Positions 35,730-46,456 of a stretch of DNA of 64,000 bases are shown piece after piece. The notes beneath the pieces are model-generated. The model was not told the origin of the DNA. It saw only the letters and a program-made list of their open reading frames with translations, and did not search any database. Made by a program: the position numbers and the translations under genes. The stretch is from assembly GCF_036373705.1 (NCBI RefSeq), contig NC_089858.1, forward strand, positions 18,464,249-18,528,248. Reading direction: 5' to 3'. The first letter of the stretch is position 1. Each line of letters opens with the position of its first letter. The DNA comes from Amia ocellicauda (Eukaryota > Chordata > Actinopteri > Amiiformes > Amiidae).

Positions 35730-36678
35730 TATATAGTAATGGGGGACTTAGTTGCAGGGAACCCAGGAGCGGAGATAAGGGAATCCAGGGACAGGCAAGG
35801 GTCAATACCAGCAAAAGCAATGTCAAAGGAAATCCGAAGGCGAGGTCGATAAGGCAAGCAAGGGTCAAGGAGGAGGCAAACAGGCTAGTAGGGATAATCC
35901 GGAAACCGCAGGTCGAGAAACACAAGAAGGTCAAAGAACTGGTAATCACTAGGCAAGTGGGACCACTGAGGAAAAGCAACTCAAAAGAATACTAGACTTA
36001 GCAAAGATTGTAGTGACCAAGAGGTTTATATGCAGGGCAGGAGACGGAAGGTGATTGGTGTTGGGTAGTGCTGAGTGAATGGGAGCTGAGGGAGATGGGA
36101 GAGTGTGCACAGGGGTTTGAGGAATGTGGTTTGCAATGGTTAAAACTCTGGTGACGATGACCTGGCGAGCTGGAGAAGTGCAGGGGGAACCGTGTACATT
36201 TATGTACACTGCAAGTTCAACCTTATCTGAAAAAAGAAACAGTGTAAATGGGCAACTATATGTAAAATAATGTGATGTATTAAAACAATTGTAAATAACC
36301 CTTAATAAAGTCTGCATAGAAATATTAACAGCAATAAAAACAGCATTATAATAATTAACTGAATAACACTTTTTATTTGCTTTTATATTAAATTATATTG
36401 TTAATCCATTTCTTCACAGTAATTGACATTCAATAAGTAGTTTCTATTTTATTCCATTTTAATATTAAAGCAATAGTTTTTTTTAAATCAATATGAAGTA
36501 TTGTGCTTTTTTTGCAGTAGATAAGGACTGTTTAGTTTTGAAAGTAAATGAACCAATGAAATGAGAAAGGGCATGGTTCTTTGTTGTCAATGCAAGTGGT
36601 ATCATGGAGCTTGCCTTTTGAACAAACCATACAACTTCCATAGTATTTAATCTGTGAGACCTCCTTGTAAATCAATAG

Positions 36679-36744
<66 letters not shown>

Positions 36745-39700
36745 ACAATCATATTATGTTTTTAGTGTGTTTTCAGTATTCCAGGCCTGTCATTCCATGG
36801 AAATCAGCTGTATGGGCATTCCACTCCCTATTATAGTCAATGGGCTTTCCGTTTTGTCATTCGTTTCAGTTGGTCCCTTTATTTCACAGAAACATCTCTT
36901 TCCAAGCAAACTGCTATTAAGTACGGGTTTGTAATTTGTGATATTGTCTGGTACTTCATCAACATATCTGAATGATTTCAGTGTGATCGTGTGAACGTCA
37001 CTGTTTAAGAGATCAGTTTTTTTTTTTTTCTTCCTGGGTAGTAAGTGTTATTTCCTAATTGCTTATGCCTCAAAAGTATAGAAAATGCCTATTATTCCCA
37101 AAAAGCAGGTTTGAGTGACGGTTCTTCCTGACCCAATCAGTGAGCAGGTTAGCTGGTCTGGTGATCTTGGTATCGACTGTCTCGGTTCAGCGACTCATTA
37201 ACCCCCTGTGTGCGCAGACCTGCAGTCAAGAGCTGGACAGTCACTGGATCCCACCGCCATTTGAGCCCAACATACAGCACTGAATCAAAACACAGGACTC
37301 ACCGGCTACATGCACAGTAACATGATCAAGATCACCAGACCAGCCCACCTGTTCACTGATTGGGTCAGGAAGACCCGTCACTCAAACCTGCTAGACCAAT
37401 GGAGACCCAGGATCCACGCCTCCCTGTAAATCCCGCCCTCATGACAAATCAGCGCCAAAACTCGTAAACGAAAATAAATAAATCGACAGCAAAGAAACTG
37501 GAGGCGAAAGCAAAAATTGCAGCATCGCAAGCAAAGACAGGGACTGCAGGTGATTTTGCTATCGTTTTTTTTTGTTTTTTTGCTTTTGATACATTGTTTT
37601 TTTACAATTCTATACATTTTGCATTTGATCTCAACATCAATTATTTCTCAATTTTTTGTTTGTTTACAATATATACTTCTTTTTGAATGCGATTTTTTTA
37701 ATGCGATACTTATGGCGCTAATTTGAGCCCATAAAAGATCGAGACTGAATTCCAAAGACAGAAACTTGCTGAATCGATCACAGGCAGGCAGACAAGCGCT
37801 ACAGCAGCTGCAAATCTGCTAATACAATCAATAATGACAATAATATATGAATATATGACTTGCAGAAAATCACGTTTCAGGAATCAACACGATTATAACT
37901 TTCACAATGACTAATTTGTATTACAAAGCTTAGACTGTTGGCTATATTGTATTCAGTATATCTTTACTGCATAAACTGCAGGTTCTGCGGTTGGAGAAGA
38001 AAGTGTTTCTAATTTATTACATTTGAGGAGTTCACAGCTGAAACGCCGTATTGGTATTTAATTCAAATATTTAGTGACATAGAAAGACGGATAAGCGGGA
38101 GAAATGCACACATGCAGAGATATTTACTGAGACTTTAATTAATATTGGTTTGGCGAAGCCAGATAAATAAATAAATCACGACCCCGTCTTTAAATTTGAT
38201 AGTCGAAATGAAACGCTCGTTTCGATCGATCTTCAATTTCAATGAAAAAATAAACACCCCTACTGACTAATACTGGAGGCTAGATAGCCAGTTAACTTCC
38301 CTCACTGCTGCTGGACTGGAGGACAGACTTCAAATATTTAATTGACTGACCAGCCGTAACATCACGACACACACTGTGATTGGCCTGTTGAGTGCTGTGG
38401 GCGGGATGCTAGAGATTTGAATGTATTGCTCCTTCATTGGTCTTTTTGTCTGTCAGACACATTTCTTTTTTTTCCAGGACAGTCTACAAAATGTGTACTC
38501 TGTAACGAATGCCTTTTTAAAAGTAGCGAAGTACAATACTTCGCTCAAAACATAACTTAAGTAAAAGTAAAATTTCCAAATTTAAAAAAAGTACAAGTAC
38601 ATGAAAAAGTGACTCAATTACATGGACGAGAGTAGTTGTAATTCGTTACTTTCCACCACTGACGAGAAGGTTTACTGACCTTGCACATCTGGATGCACCA
38701 TGAGCTGCAAGAGGCCCACACGAAGAGTAGTAGAGCTGGTGTCTGTCCCAGCAGCAAAGAGATCCATCAAGAAGACCATCATGAAGCCTTCATCAAAGGA
38801 GGAGCCGTCATTACCTCTCTGACAGCAAAGAGACAGAAAAATCACAAGATGTCTACAGAAAAGAACATTCACCTTGGTCCACAAGTTGACCAGACCTGCG
38901 ACATGTACCTTATTTTCTCTACTGTGATGTGTTCACTGATCTCATTGTGCTTCTGCATCTACAGCAGTTTTTTCAACTTTGTATACTATGGCTTCTATGA
39001 TTTCTGGGTTCTCAATTATGTCTTAGGAACTTAATATGATAGACCCCTCACCCAAGAACAAGGAACCTTCTTGTAACAAGTTCTTCTTTTTACCCATGGA
39101 CAACATATCTATCCATAGTTAATAGTGATGTTAAAGAGATGTAGTACCTTCTCAATTTCATTAAGATAGCAGTCAATTAAGTCCCGTGGCTGTTCTGGGA
39201 CATGTGTCTCCTTGTGCTCAGCCACTTTGGTTAGTAAAAACGCTTTCACGTTGTCTCTGTTTTCAAAGGCTTTCCGGAAAGGCAGAGGCAAGCTCCTAAT
39301 TAGGGGTATGGTATCGTAGAGCTGTGAGAAACAAACAAAAAAATATGTGTTTTGAATACCTCCTTTAGTTTTCTATTGGATTACATGTTCTCATGATGGC
39401 CCATCAAGATTCAATCCTACCAAAAAAAAACCAACTATCATATAGAAGACTATAATGTCAAGGTGTCCAACAGCCAAACCACAGCTATTCGTGCTGTTTT
39501 CATTATCATTACACTCTGTCTCAGAGTGACGAGATCAACACCTCATTTTCATACTCCATGGGACAAAACTCATCCACATGCTGCTTGATCAAGAATTGTC
39601 TCTTTACCAAAATTAAATTGCCAATCCGTTCAACTTTTCATTATGGTCTGACCCAGACTAAAGCCATGAACATCTAATTGTCCACATAGCATTGGTCATT

Positions 39701-42700
39701 GGTTGTCATTGTTGTCTTTGGATACAATTTAATACATTAATTAATAAGAAAAAACCTAAATGATCTTCAGTATTTTGAGATTCAAATAATCTATACAAAC
39801 ATTTTTCTTATAAAATGTACCTTAATTTCCATACAAGATGCTTTTTTCTTTTTCTTTTTTGTTGCTTTTGAATAAAATTCCTACAAATACCATATTGGCA
39901 GTGAATGACCAATTTATTGAAATTTCTGAAAACTGTCAGTAATAAACAGGCAATGAGGAATTTCACAGAGCACACATACCATGCCCCAGGGGCCATTAAA
40001 CATTTTTGTGTTTTCATTTATCGTACGCATCAGGGACTGGAAGGACTGGTCCTCATAGTTGTAGCGGGCTCCAAACAGGATGGCACAGATGACATTGGAG
40101 AAGGCATTGTGGAACAACGTTTGAGGGTCCAAGGACTGTCCTGTCCACAAATGAGAGTTATAGTAGGAGAGGGTTGGCCACCTTATTTTTATCTGTACAC
40201 ATCATCATTATCATATTGTATCAGTTTTAAGATCAATTAAAAAAAACTATGGTACTATTTCTGCAGATTAAGGTGCATTGTGCTAGGCTCTAGTAGAGTC
40301 TGCAGCTCTGTGTGAGGTGGTAATGGGACAGGGGCACTGGGCTCTGAAGCCCATACCTGCATTCTTCTCTATGTATGAGCTGAGATGTGAAGTCTCCTCC
40401 AAGATCCTCTCCTCCATGGACAGCTTTCCAAGGCCGAAGTTCCTCAGAGTGGTCAGAGCGAACCGCCGCTGCTCCTTCCAGCTGGGACCATAGTTGACTA
40501 TAACCAAACCTGCAATGACACACGTGCAATGAGGCAGCCTGCCCACAAGGAGGCAGTCATATTCTGAAAATGCAGGGTTGAGCACATCTTCTCACTGAGG
40601 AATTCTGTGACATCATCAATGTTGAGTAAACAACACAACGGCAGAAGAGAAGTAGTAATGGAGGTGCATATTACTATTAAATACATTGTAGCGATCTGGA
40701 ACTGGGGGGGTCATGTGGGCTATGTGTATGTGTTTATGTAACTGTGTTTAGTTACTTCTAGGGGTCAGGGGTTGGCCCCGCGCGGGAACACGGGGCGAGC
40801 CGTGATTGGGGGAGTCACGGGGTGTGAACTAATAAATAGGGGTGCTCGTTTCCCACATGGCAGTTGAGTTGGAGTTTAGGAAGGGAGTAGTTCAGGAGCA
40901 GTTGTTTTAGGAAGAGTAGTTTTGGAGGAAGAGTTCAGTAGGATTAAATGTTAGAACTACAGTCAGCGAATTTGCTCCAGCCTGAAAAGCCTATTCTTAA
41001 ATAAAGCTCTTGTTTGGTTTGCAAGTTGCGCCTCCTCCATTATTGCTGCACAGCGTGGTGGAACCGCAACGAAAGCCGAGAAAAAGCGGTGCTTGTTACA
41101 ATATTTTCATCGAATATAATAATTATAGAGATGAGAATTTGTATTCAGATTTTCCAATTAATCTAGCACAGGAGTGGCCAACCCTGTTCCCAAAGAGCCG
41201 CAATCCTGCAGGTTTTCCAGATCTCTCTAAATCGCCAACCAATGGATACCTTGAAGACAGGGAGATTTTGCCTAATTAAGACCCACAATTGTTTCAATTA
41301 AGCAGTTTACGATCTGGATGGAACAAAAACCTGCAGCCCTCCAGGACCAGGGTTAGCCACCCCTGATCTAGCACTTTTATTCTTACCCCAACCATCACTA
41401 GGAAAAGTGTGTGATATAGTAATAAACTTGTACCTCTGGATTTGCCCTTTCTACTGCCATGCAAGGGCATAATTGAGAGGTTTGAGTCAAATACACAAGC
41501 AGTGTGTCATGTGTGGAGTCCAGCAGCTCTGAGAGATGAGCTGTGGGTCTACTTGGAGGGTCATGTCAGTTAACAGAAGACTCACAAGAGGAGGGAAGGG
41601 AAACTGGTATCCACAGTGATGTCTATGAAAGTGACAATCACACATAGCAAAGTAAATAACACATTTCAAAGGTCTAGTGTCTGGCTTCTGCAGCTGGGTA
41701 CATGCGATTGACTATATTTTCCACAACTGATGGGACACCATTCTACAGCTACTTGTGCACAAAATGTGTTTTGCTAGGATATACAACTTTTTACAAAAAC
41801 AGACACAAAATCAACAGTGCAACGTGGGAACTCGAAATACCTTTTATAGTATGAGTAAATTTTGGTCTGCTTTCTATATATATATACACTCACCTAAAGG
41901 ATTATTAGGAACACCTGTTCAATTTCTCACTAATGCAATTATCTAACCAACCAATCACATGGCAGTTGCTTCAATGCATTTAGGGGTGTGGTCCTGGTCA
42001 AGACAATCTCCTGAACTCCAAACTGAATGTCTGAATGGGAAAGAAAGGTGATTTAAGCAATTTTGAGCGTGGCATGGTTGTTGGTGCCAGACGGGCTGGT
42101 CTGAGTATTTCACAATCTGCTCAGTTACTGGGATTTTCATGCACAACCATTTCTAGGGTTTACAAAAAATGGTGTGAAAAGGGAAAAACATCCAGTATGC
42201 GGCAGTCCTGTGGGCGAAAATGCCTTGTTGATGCTAGAGGTCAGAGGAGAATGGGCCGACTGATTCAAGCTGATAGAAGAGCAACTTTGACTGAAATAAC
42301 CACTCGTTACAACCGAGGTATGCAGCAAAGCATGTGTGAAGCCACAATACGTACAACCTTGAGGCGGATGGGCTACAACAGCAGAAGACCCCACCGGGTA
42401 CCACTCATCTCCACTACAAATAGGAAAAAGAGGCTACAATTTGCACAAGCTCACCAAAATTGGACAGTTGAAGACTGGAAAAATGTTGCCTGGTCTGATG
42501 AGTCTCGATTTCTGTTGAGACATTCAGATGGTAGAGTCAGAATTTGGCGTAAACAGAATGAGAACATGGATCCATCATGCCTTGTTACCACTGTGCAGGC
42601 TGGTGGTGGTGGTGTAATGGTGTGGGGGATGTTTTCTTGGCACACTTTAGGCCCCTTAGTGCCAATTGGGCATCGTTTAAATGCCACGGCCTACCTGAGC

Positions 42701-44499
42701 ATTGTTTCTGACCATGTCCATCCCTTTATGACCACCATGTACCCATCCTCTGATGGCTACTTCCAGCAGGATAATGCACCATGTCACAAAGGTCGAATCA
42801 TTTCAAATTGGTTTCTTGAACATGACAATGAGTTCACTGTACTAAACTGGCCCCCACAGTCACCAGATCTCAACCCAATAGAGCATCTTTGGGATGTGGT
42901 GGAACGGGAGCTTCGTGCCCTGGAAGTGCATCCCACAAATCTCCATCAACTGCAAGATGCTATCCTATCAATATGGGCCAACATTTCTAAAGAATGCTTT
43001 CAGCACCTTGTTGAATCAATGCCACGTAGAATTATGGCAGTTCTGAAGGCGAAAGGGGGTCAAACACAGTATTAGTATGGTGTGCCTAATAATCCTTTAG
43101 GTGAGTGTATATAAATACACTAGAAATGTGCACTGTGTCTTGTGCTGTGCATGAATGTTACTATACAAGTACTGGCTTCACAATCTGTGGTAAAACAGTA
43201 TCCGTAGTGAATCAATACATAAAAAAATCAATTTGCTTAAGCAGTGTCAGTTCAGCACAATTATTGAAATATCCCAAAATACATTATAAGCAACAGCATT
43301 GAGTCGGGTCATTCAAGAAAGTTATGTTACTGTCAAACTAATTCCAAAACAATTCACCATGTCGCATTAAAACTATGAAAAGTTTTAATACTTATTGATG
43401 GACCTCTACTACTTATATGAACAAATTATTAGTACAAATACCCTTAAAAAAATGTATTAAGAGAGTACTTCCATACTTGCGCTTTATTTCTGACATTTGT
43501 ATTCATATTTTCTAAGTTGCAGCAAAGCAACGTGACTCCTTCTCACAACTGATTGGTTTCATAATTCTGTTACTGTTGAAAAGATTTGTATAACAAAAAA
43601 ATGGCCCTTTCAACATTTTTCTAGCAGCATGTAGACTTGTGTCCCGTTAGCTTAATTGCAGCAATTTGATTTAATTATATTACCTTTTTCAAATTCAGAT
43701 TCAGATTCAGCTTTTTGCAGACATTTGGAGTGAGGATGTAAGTTGCAAGTAGCCTATATTACTCAACCTCTTATAAACACATGCACAACCCTTACTCATT
43801 AGTAAATCCATTAGTAACTGAAATATGAAGCCCTAACTGTAACTGTCATCACTCACCTTTATTCTCAGAAACGTGGTTGACCAGCAGGCCCTGGGGCCGC
43901 CCAGCAAATTCAACTCCCCGAGTCATCAGGGCTTCCTTCACTGCCTGCAAACCATGCAGTAACACAGCCGGCCTGCCCCCGAAATACACACTGTACACTT
44001 TCCCATAGCGCTCGGACAGCTGTAGAGCATAGACAGAAACAGAGGTAGAACACTTTGAGAATGGATCAACACATACAGAGACCCTGCACAGCCCTCACTG
44101 AGAGGACCAGAGAACTGCTCTCACACCATCAGAGCCACAATAAAAGTGGAAGACCACCCATAACAAGAGAGCATAGTCTTACTCCAGTCTTTCTCATGCA
44201 TGTAGTTCTTACCTTTCAGTGCACAAGCATGTGCCACAGCTCAATATTTCTGAAATTCAGAAGGCAACCTTTCACCAGATACTGCATTTTTCAATTCACT
44301 CAGAGCTTTTTGCTTTTTCTTGCCTTTTCATCCATACCTTTTCAAAGTCTTTCATGGGGTTCTTCAGGTTTAGCTGCAACAGATTTCCAAATATCGGAAA
44401 AGGTTGAGGACCTGGTGGAAAATTCTTGGGCCTCCGTGTCTTCCACAGGAAATAGAGGAGGAGAACCCCAGCCCACAGGAGAAACAGGGAGCCCAGCAT
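32622..44499 (-). CDS. Gene D: complete CYP2-family cytochrome P450, nine exons
   Basis: Exons (minus): 1, 44338-44499; 2, 43857-44019; 3, 40357-40509; 4, 39980-40140; 5, 39148-39321; 6, 38680-38818; 7, 33461-33648; 8, 33042-33183; 9, 32622-32815. They total 1476 bases, 491 aa, with all phases intact. The haem loop [14 protein letters not shown] helix K, AGTDTSS I-helix and WKEQRR helix C are present. Exon 7 differs from B and E at its start ([19 protein letters not shown] against [19 protein letters not shown] in B). Exons 1-6 match gene A closely. Intron 6 is expanded to 5 kb by an hAT-like element and nested insertions, and intron 2 holds a solo LTR, a MITE and an intact Tc1-type element. 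Role and tentative CYP2X/2D-like placement are as for gene B. Confidence 0.94.
34775..35667 (+). mobile_element. Tc1/mariner element nested in the hAT-like element, internally deleted
   Basis: Ends CAGTGAGGGAGAAAAGTATT and, inverted, TCTCTCACAGTG lie next to TA-rich DNA. The inner ends repeat (TTTGCCCACTGACAAAGAAA and its complement). A transposase remnant (34966-35457) keeps [23 protein letters not shown] and [11 protein letters not shown] but lacks the N-terminal half and the segment between IELF and [11 protein letters not shown]. Same family as 61225-62757. Confidence 0.85.
35737..36230. repeat. Dispersed repeat also present near 54496-54950
   Basis: Shares patches such as GGACTTAGTTGCAG / GGACCCAGTTGCAG, GGCAAGGGTCA, GAGGTTTATATG and TGAATGGGAGC with 54496-54950. 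It is bounded by TA microsatellites (34738-34774 and 35668-35736 nearby). The family is not recognised. A SINE-like tail fragment (GTAAATGGGCAACTATATGT) follows at 36243-36295. Confidence 0.5.
36684..36741. repeat. (GT)n microsatellite
   Basis: About 29 uninterrupted GT units inside the hAT-like element. Confidence 0.95.
37103..37392. repeat. Imperfect inverted repeat, 67-bp arms
   Basis: Arms 37103-37169 and 37327-37392 are near-perfect complements (AGCAGGTTTGAGTGACGG against its complement) around a 157-bp loop. They lie near the right end of the hAT-like element and have no coding content. Confidence 0.8.
40687..41100 (+). mobile_element. Solo LTR in intron 2 of gene D
   Basis: Third copy of the 414-bp LTR at 3119-3532, at the same intron position. 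Confidence 0.75.
41169..41365. mobile_element. hAT-type MITE in intron 2 of gene D
   Basis: Third copy of the 197-bp MITE with ATCTAGCA on both sides. Confidence 0.85.
41887..43107 (+). mobile_element. Complete Tc1/mariner element, DD36E type
   Basis: A 1221-bp element with 29-bp inverted ends (CACTCACCTAAAGGATTATT; one mismatch between ends) is flanked by TA on each side. It sits in a TA run of gene D intron 2; genes A and B have the uninterrupted site. It carries an intact transposase gene. Sister copies lie at 48630-49829 and 63135 onward. Confidence 0.93.
42035..43075 (+). CDS. Intact Tc1/mariner transposase (DD36E)
   Basis: 346 aa with no internal stop. It cuts and rejoins element ends at TA sites. 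Residues about 1-120 hold the paired helix-turn-helix DNA-binding region ([24 protein letters not shown]-like basic hinge SRRPHR). The catalytic domain shows Asp155 (AWSDESRF), Asp246 (QQDNAPCH) and Glu283 ([12 protein letters not shown]). The 36 residues between the second Asp and the Glu match the DD36E (Incomer) class rather than the classical DD34E. Start [10 protein letters not shown] follows the left inverted end by about 120 bp. Intact length suggests recent activity, though activity cannot be inferred from sequence alone. Confidence 0.92.
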   Translation: MGKKGDLSNFERGMVVGARRAGLSISQSAQLLGFSCTTISRVYKKWCEKGKTSSMRQSCGRKCLVDARGQRRMGRLIQADRRATLTEITTRYNRGMQQSMCEATIRTTLRRMGYNSRRPHRVPLISTTNRKKRLQFAQAHQNWTVEDWKNVAWSDESRFLLRHSDGRVRIWRKQNENMDPSCLVTTVQAGGGGVMVWGMFSWHTLGPLVPIGHRLNATAYLSIVSDHVHPFMTTMYPSSDGYFQQDNAPCHKGRIISNWFLEHDNEFTVLNWPPQSPDLNPIEHLWDVVERELRALEVHPTNLHQLQDAILSIWANISKECFQHLVESMPRRIMAVLKAKGGQTQY

Positions 44500-44539
44500 T
44501 GTGCCTGTGTTTGTTATTGCACTGCACTCCACAAGCCTG

Positions 44540-44545
44540 TATATA
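44540..44545 (-). promoter_or_regulatory. TATA box of gene D
   Basis: TATATA 41 bp before the ATG at 44499, conserved in all copies. Confidence 0.55.
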
Positions 44546-44690
44546 GGGAGCACTGACTCCTCCTTCACTGTTGTTCAATTGGTTAGTAGACACAAAGCAT
44601 ACAATTCTTTACACAAACTACGCAATGAATTGTCAACTAGCCAATACTTGATCTTTAACTTACTTGATAACTAAATGTATTCAGTTTATG

Positions 44691-46456
44691 TTAAAACTAT
44701 ATCAATGGAAAAGTCTGTGCTTCCTTAGCTGTGAAACAACCTGTTTTCTTTTACAAAGTATTCTGACTATTTCAAGAACTCTAAAATATTCCAGCTGGTC
44801 TCATAACTTTTTGTATGTAATCAATCAAAATATTACCACTGTTCTGGAGATCTAAACAAACTAATATAGAATTCTAATTAATTACAAACTAAGAGGTGAC
44901 CAATCACAGCCATTCCTCAGCCCTGTGTTTTAAATATCAGAAATACAGTGTAAACAGCTGGATCAAGCAGAACACAGGGCCCTAGTTATCACAGCAGTCT
45001 GTTAGATTAAGCCGCTTTTTACCCACTCCTCCAAAACCATTGGGCTGGGGATACCTCATCGTTATCCTTATTTCCCAAAGAAATAACTATTCCCCCCCCA
45101 GACCGCACTTCATCGGCACCCATAACCACATTTTGGCAAAACCCCCAAACCCCACCACCCCCGGACTGCACTTTGGCAACCCTCCGCCCCCCACCCACTG
45201 ACCAGACTTTATTGGGACCCAGACTTCACCAGCCGATGCCCCCCTGTCACAGTCCCTGTCACAGTCCGCCCCTAGTCAGGGAGAACAGTTAATGATTAAT
45301 GAGTTATATGCGCTCTACTGGTTAACCAAGCTCAGTATGCGATGTATGTGTCCCTGTGGTGTACTGTATGTCCTTATTCAATCAATGTTTGTTATCTCTA
45401 TGTTTGAAGACAAGTTTTTTTCCATGTAAAATCTCACTGCGTAAAAGTTCATAGTCCTATTGAAAGCTAAGGCTAAGGGATAGAACTGCACCACAGTAAA
45501 CCTGTTTTATAGTTGTGCTGTACCTGTGAGACTCTGTACAGCAGATTGCTCTCTGTATACAAATACATGTTCATTTATTTAACAGTGCTCAAACCTAAAA
45601 CATATACAAAAACCCAAACAAAAACCTAGCCTAGCTAAACTGAATAAAGATCCCTCTCTACACAAGTAACTAATAATAAGCACAAAGGCAAAACAGCAAT
45701 CAGTCCAATCCACAATCCGTAATCAAAAGCCAAGTTTGTTTTCCAAGTTCAGTACCGTGATAATGACCTCCAAAGCATTTCCCTCACTGAAAAACCACTC
45801 CGCTGCACTCCAAGGCCCTCCTCTCTGCCTCTCCACAACAGAAAGTCGGGCACTTCCCTGTTTTCTAGAGGGGAGAGTCACTCACAGGGGGCAACAGTGG
45901 TCATGTCCTCCCCCTGGTAATTCACTTCCACTTGGGTCTGGGAAGCACAGCACAGCTTTGGGTGGATCTGTACCACGCCGCCCAGCATTGTGTCACAGTA
46001 GTTTAATGAAAGCCAAGACTCAAGATCCATTGTTTTGAATTAAAATGTTTATTGAAATTAGCAATTGAGTTTTATTAGTGTTATTGTAAAAACAATACTA
46101 TATAAAATTTGTAAAATTAAATTAAAGCACAACATTTTTGTGGAAATAACCCCAAACCCAATTAATGTAAATATCTAAATGCATATCAATGGAAAATTCC
46201 AAATCAGATCGTTGTCCGAAGTAGAAATAATTATATCAGTATTGTTAGGCTAGGATGGACAGTTATTTATACTGTAATTAAATTCAAATTGGCTAAACTC
46301 ACAAACAAACCTTCGTCTCATTTCTAGTGTAAGAGCTCTTGACAAAACATAGAAACATAATTTGGAAAGTTTAGAAATGAACTACTGTTTGACCCTGCTG
46401 GCAGTGTGGTGTCAGGGGTGCATCTCTGAATGGAGATGTCGTACAAGTGTTGGGCA
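44691..46456. other. Spacer between gene D promoter and gene E 3' end
   Basis: Nearly identical to the A-B spacer (11161-12928). It has a minus-strand AATAAA at 46071-46076 suited to gene E. No gene seen. Confidence 0.7.

Larger units (their letters stand above)
33998..38661. mobile_element. hAT-like DNA element in intron 6 of gene D, with nested insertions
   Basis: Termini CAGAGGTGGAAAG at 33998 and CTTTCCACCACTG at 38661 are imperfect inverted repeats. The target duplication ACGAGAAG is perfect (33990-33997 and 38662-38669), and genes B (near 14315) and E (near 47844) show the empty site. It is 4.66 kb long and no transposase is recognisable. Inside are a Tc1-type element, microsatellites, a dispersed repeat and inverted-repeat pairs (34460-34740 against 36750-36900; 37103-37169 against 37327-37392). 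Confidence 0.85.

Noticed and set aside
35632..35979. Open frames rich in Tyr-Ile repeats, and a Cys-Val repeat at 36654-36836
   Set aside because: They are read through TA and GT microsatellites and have no coding signal.
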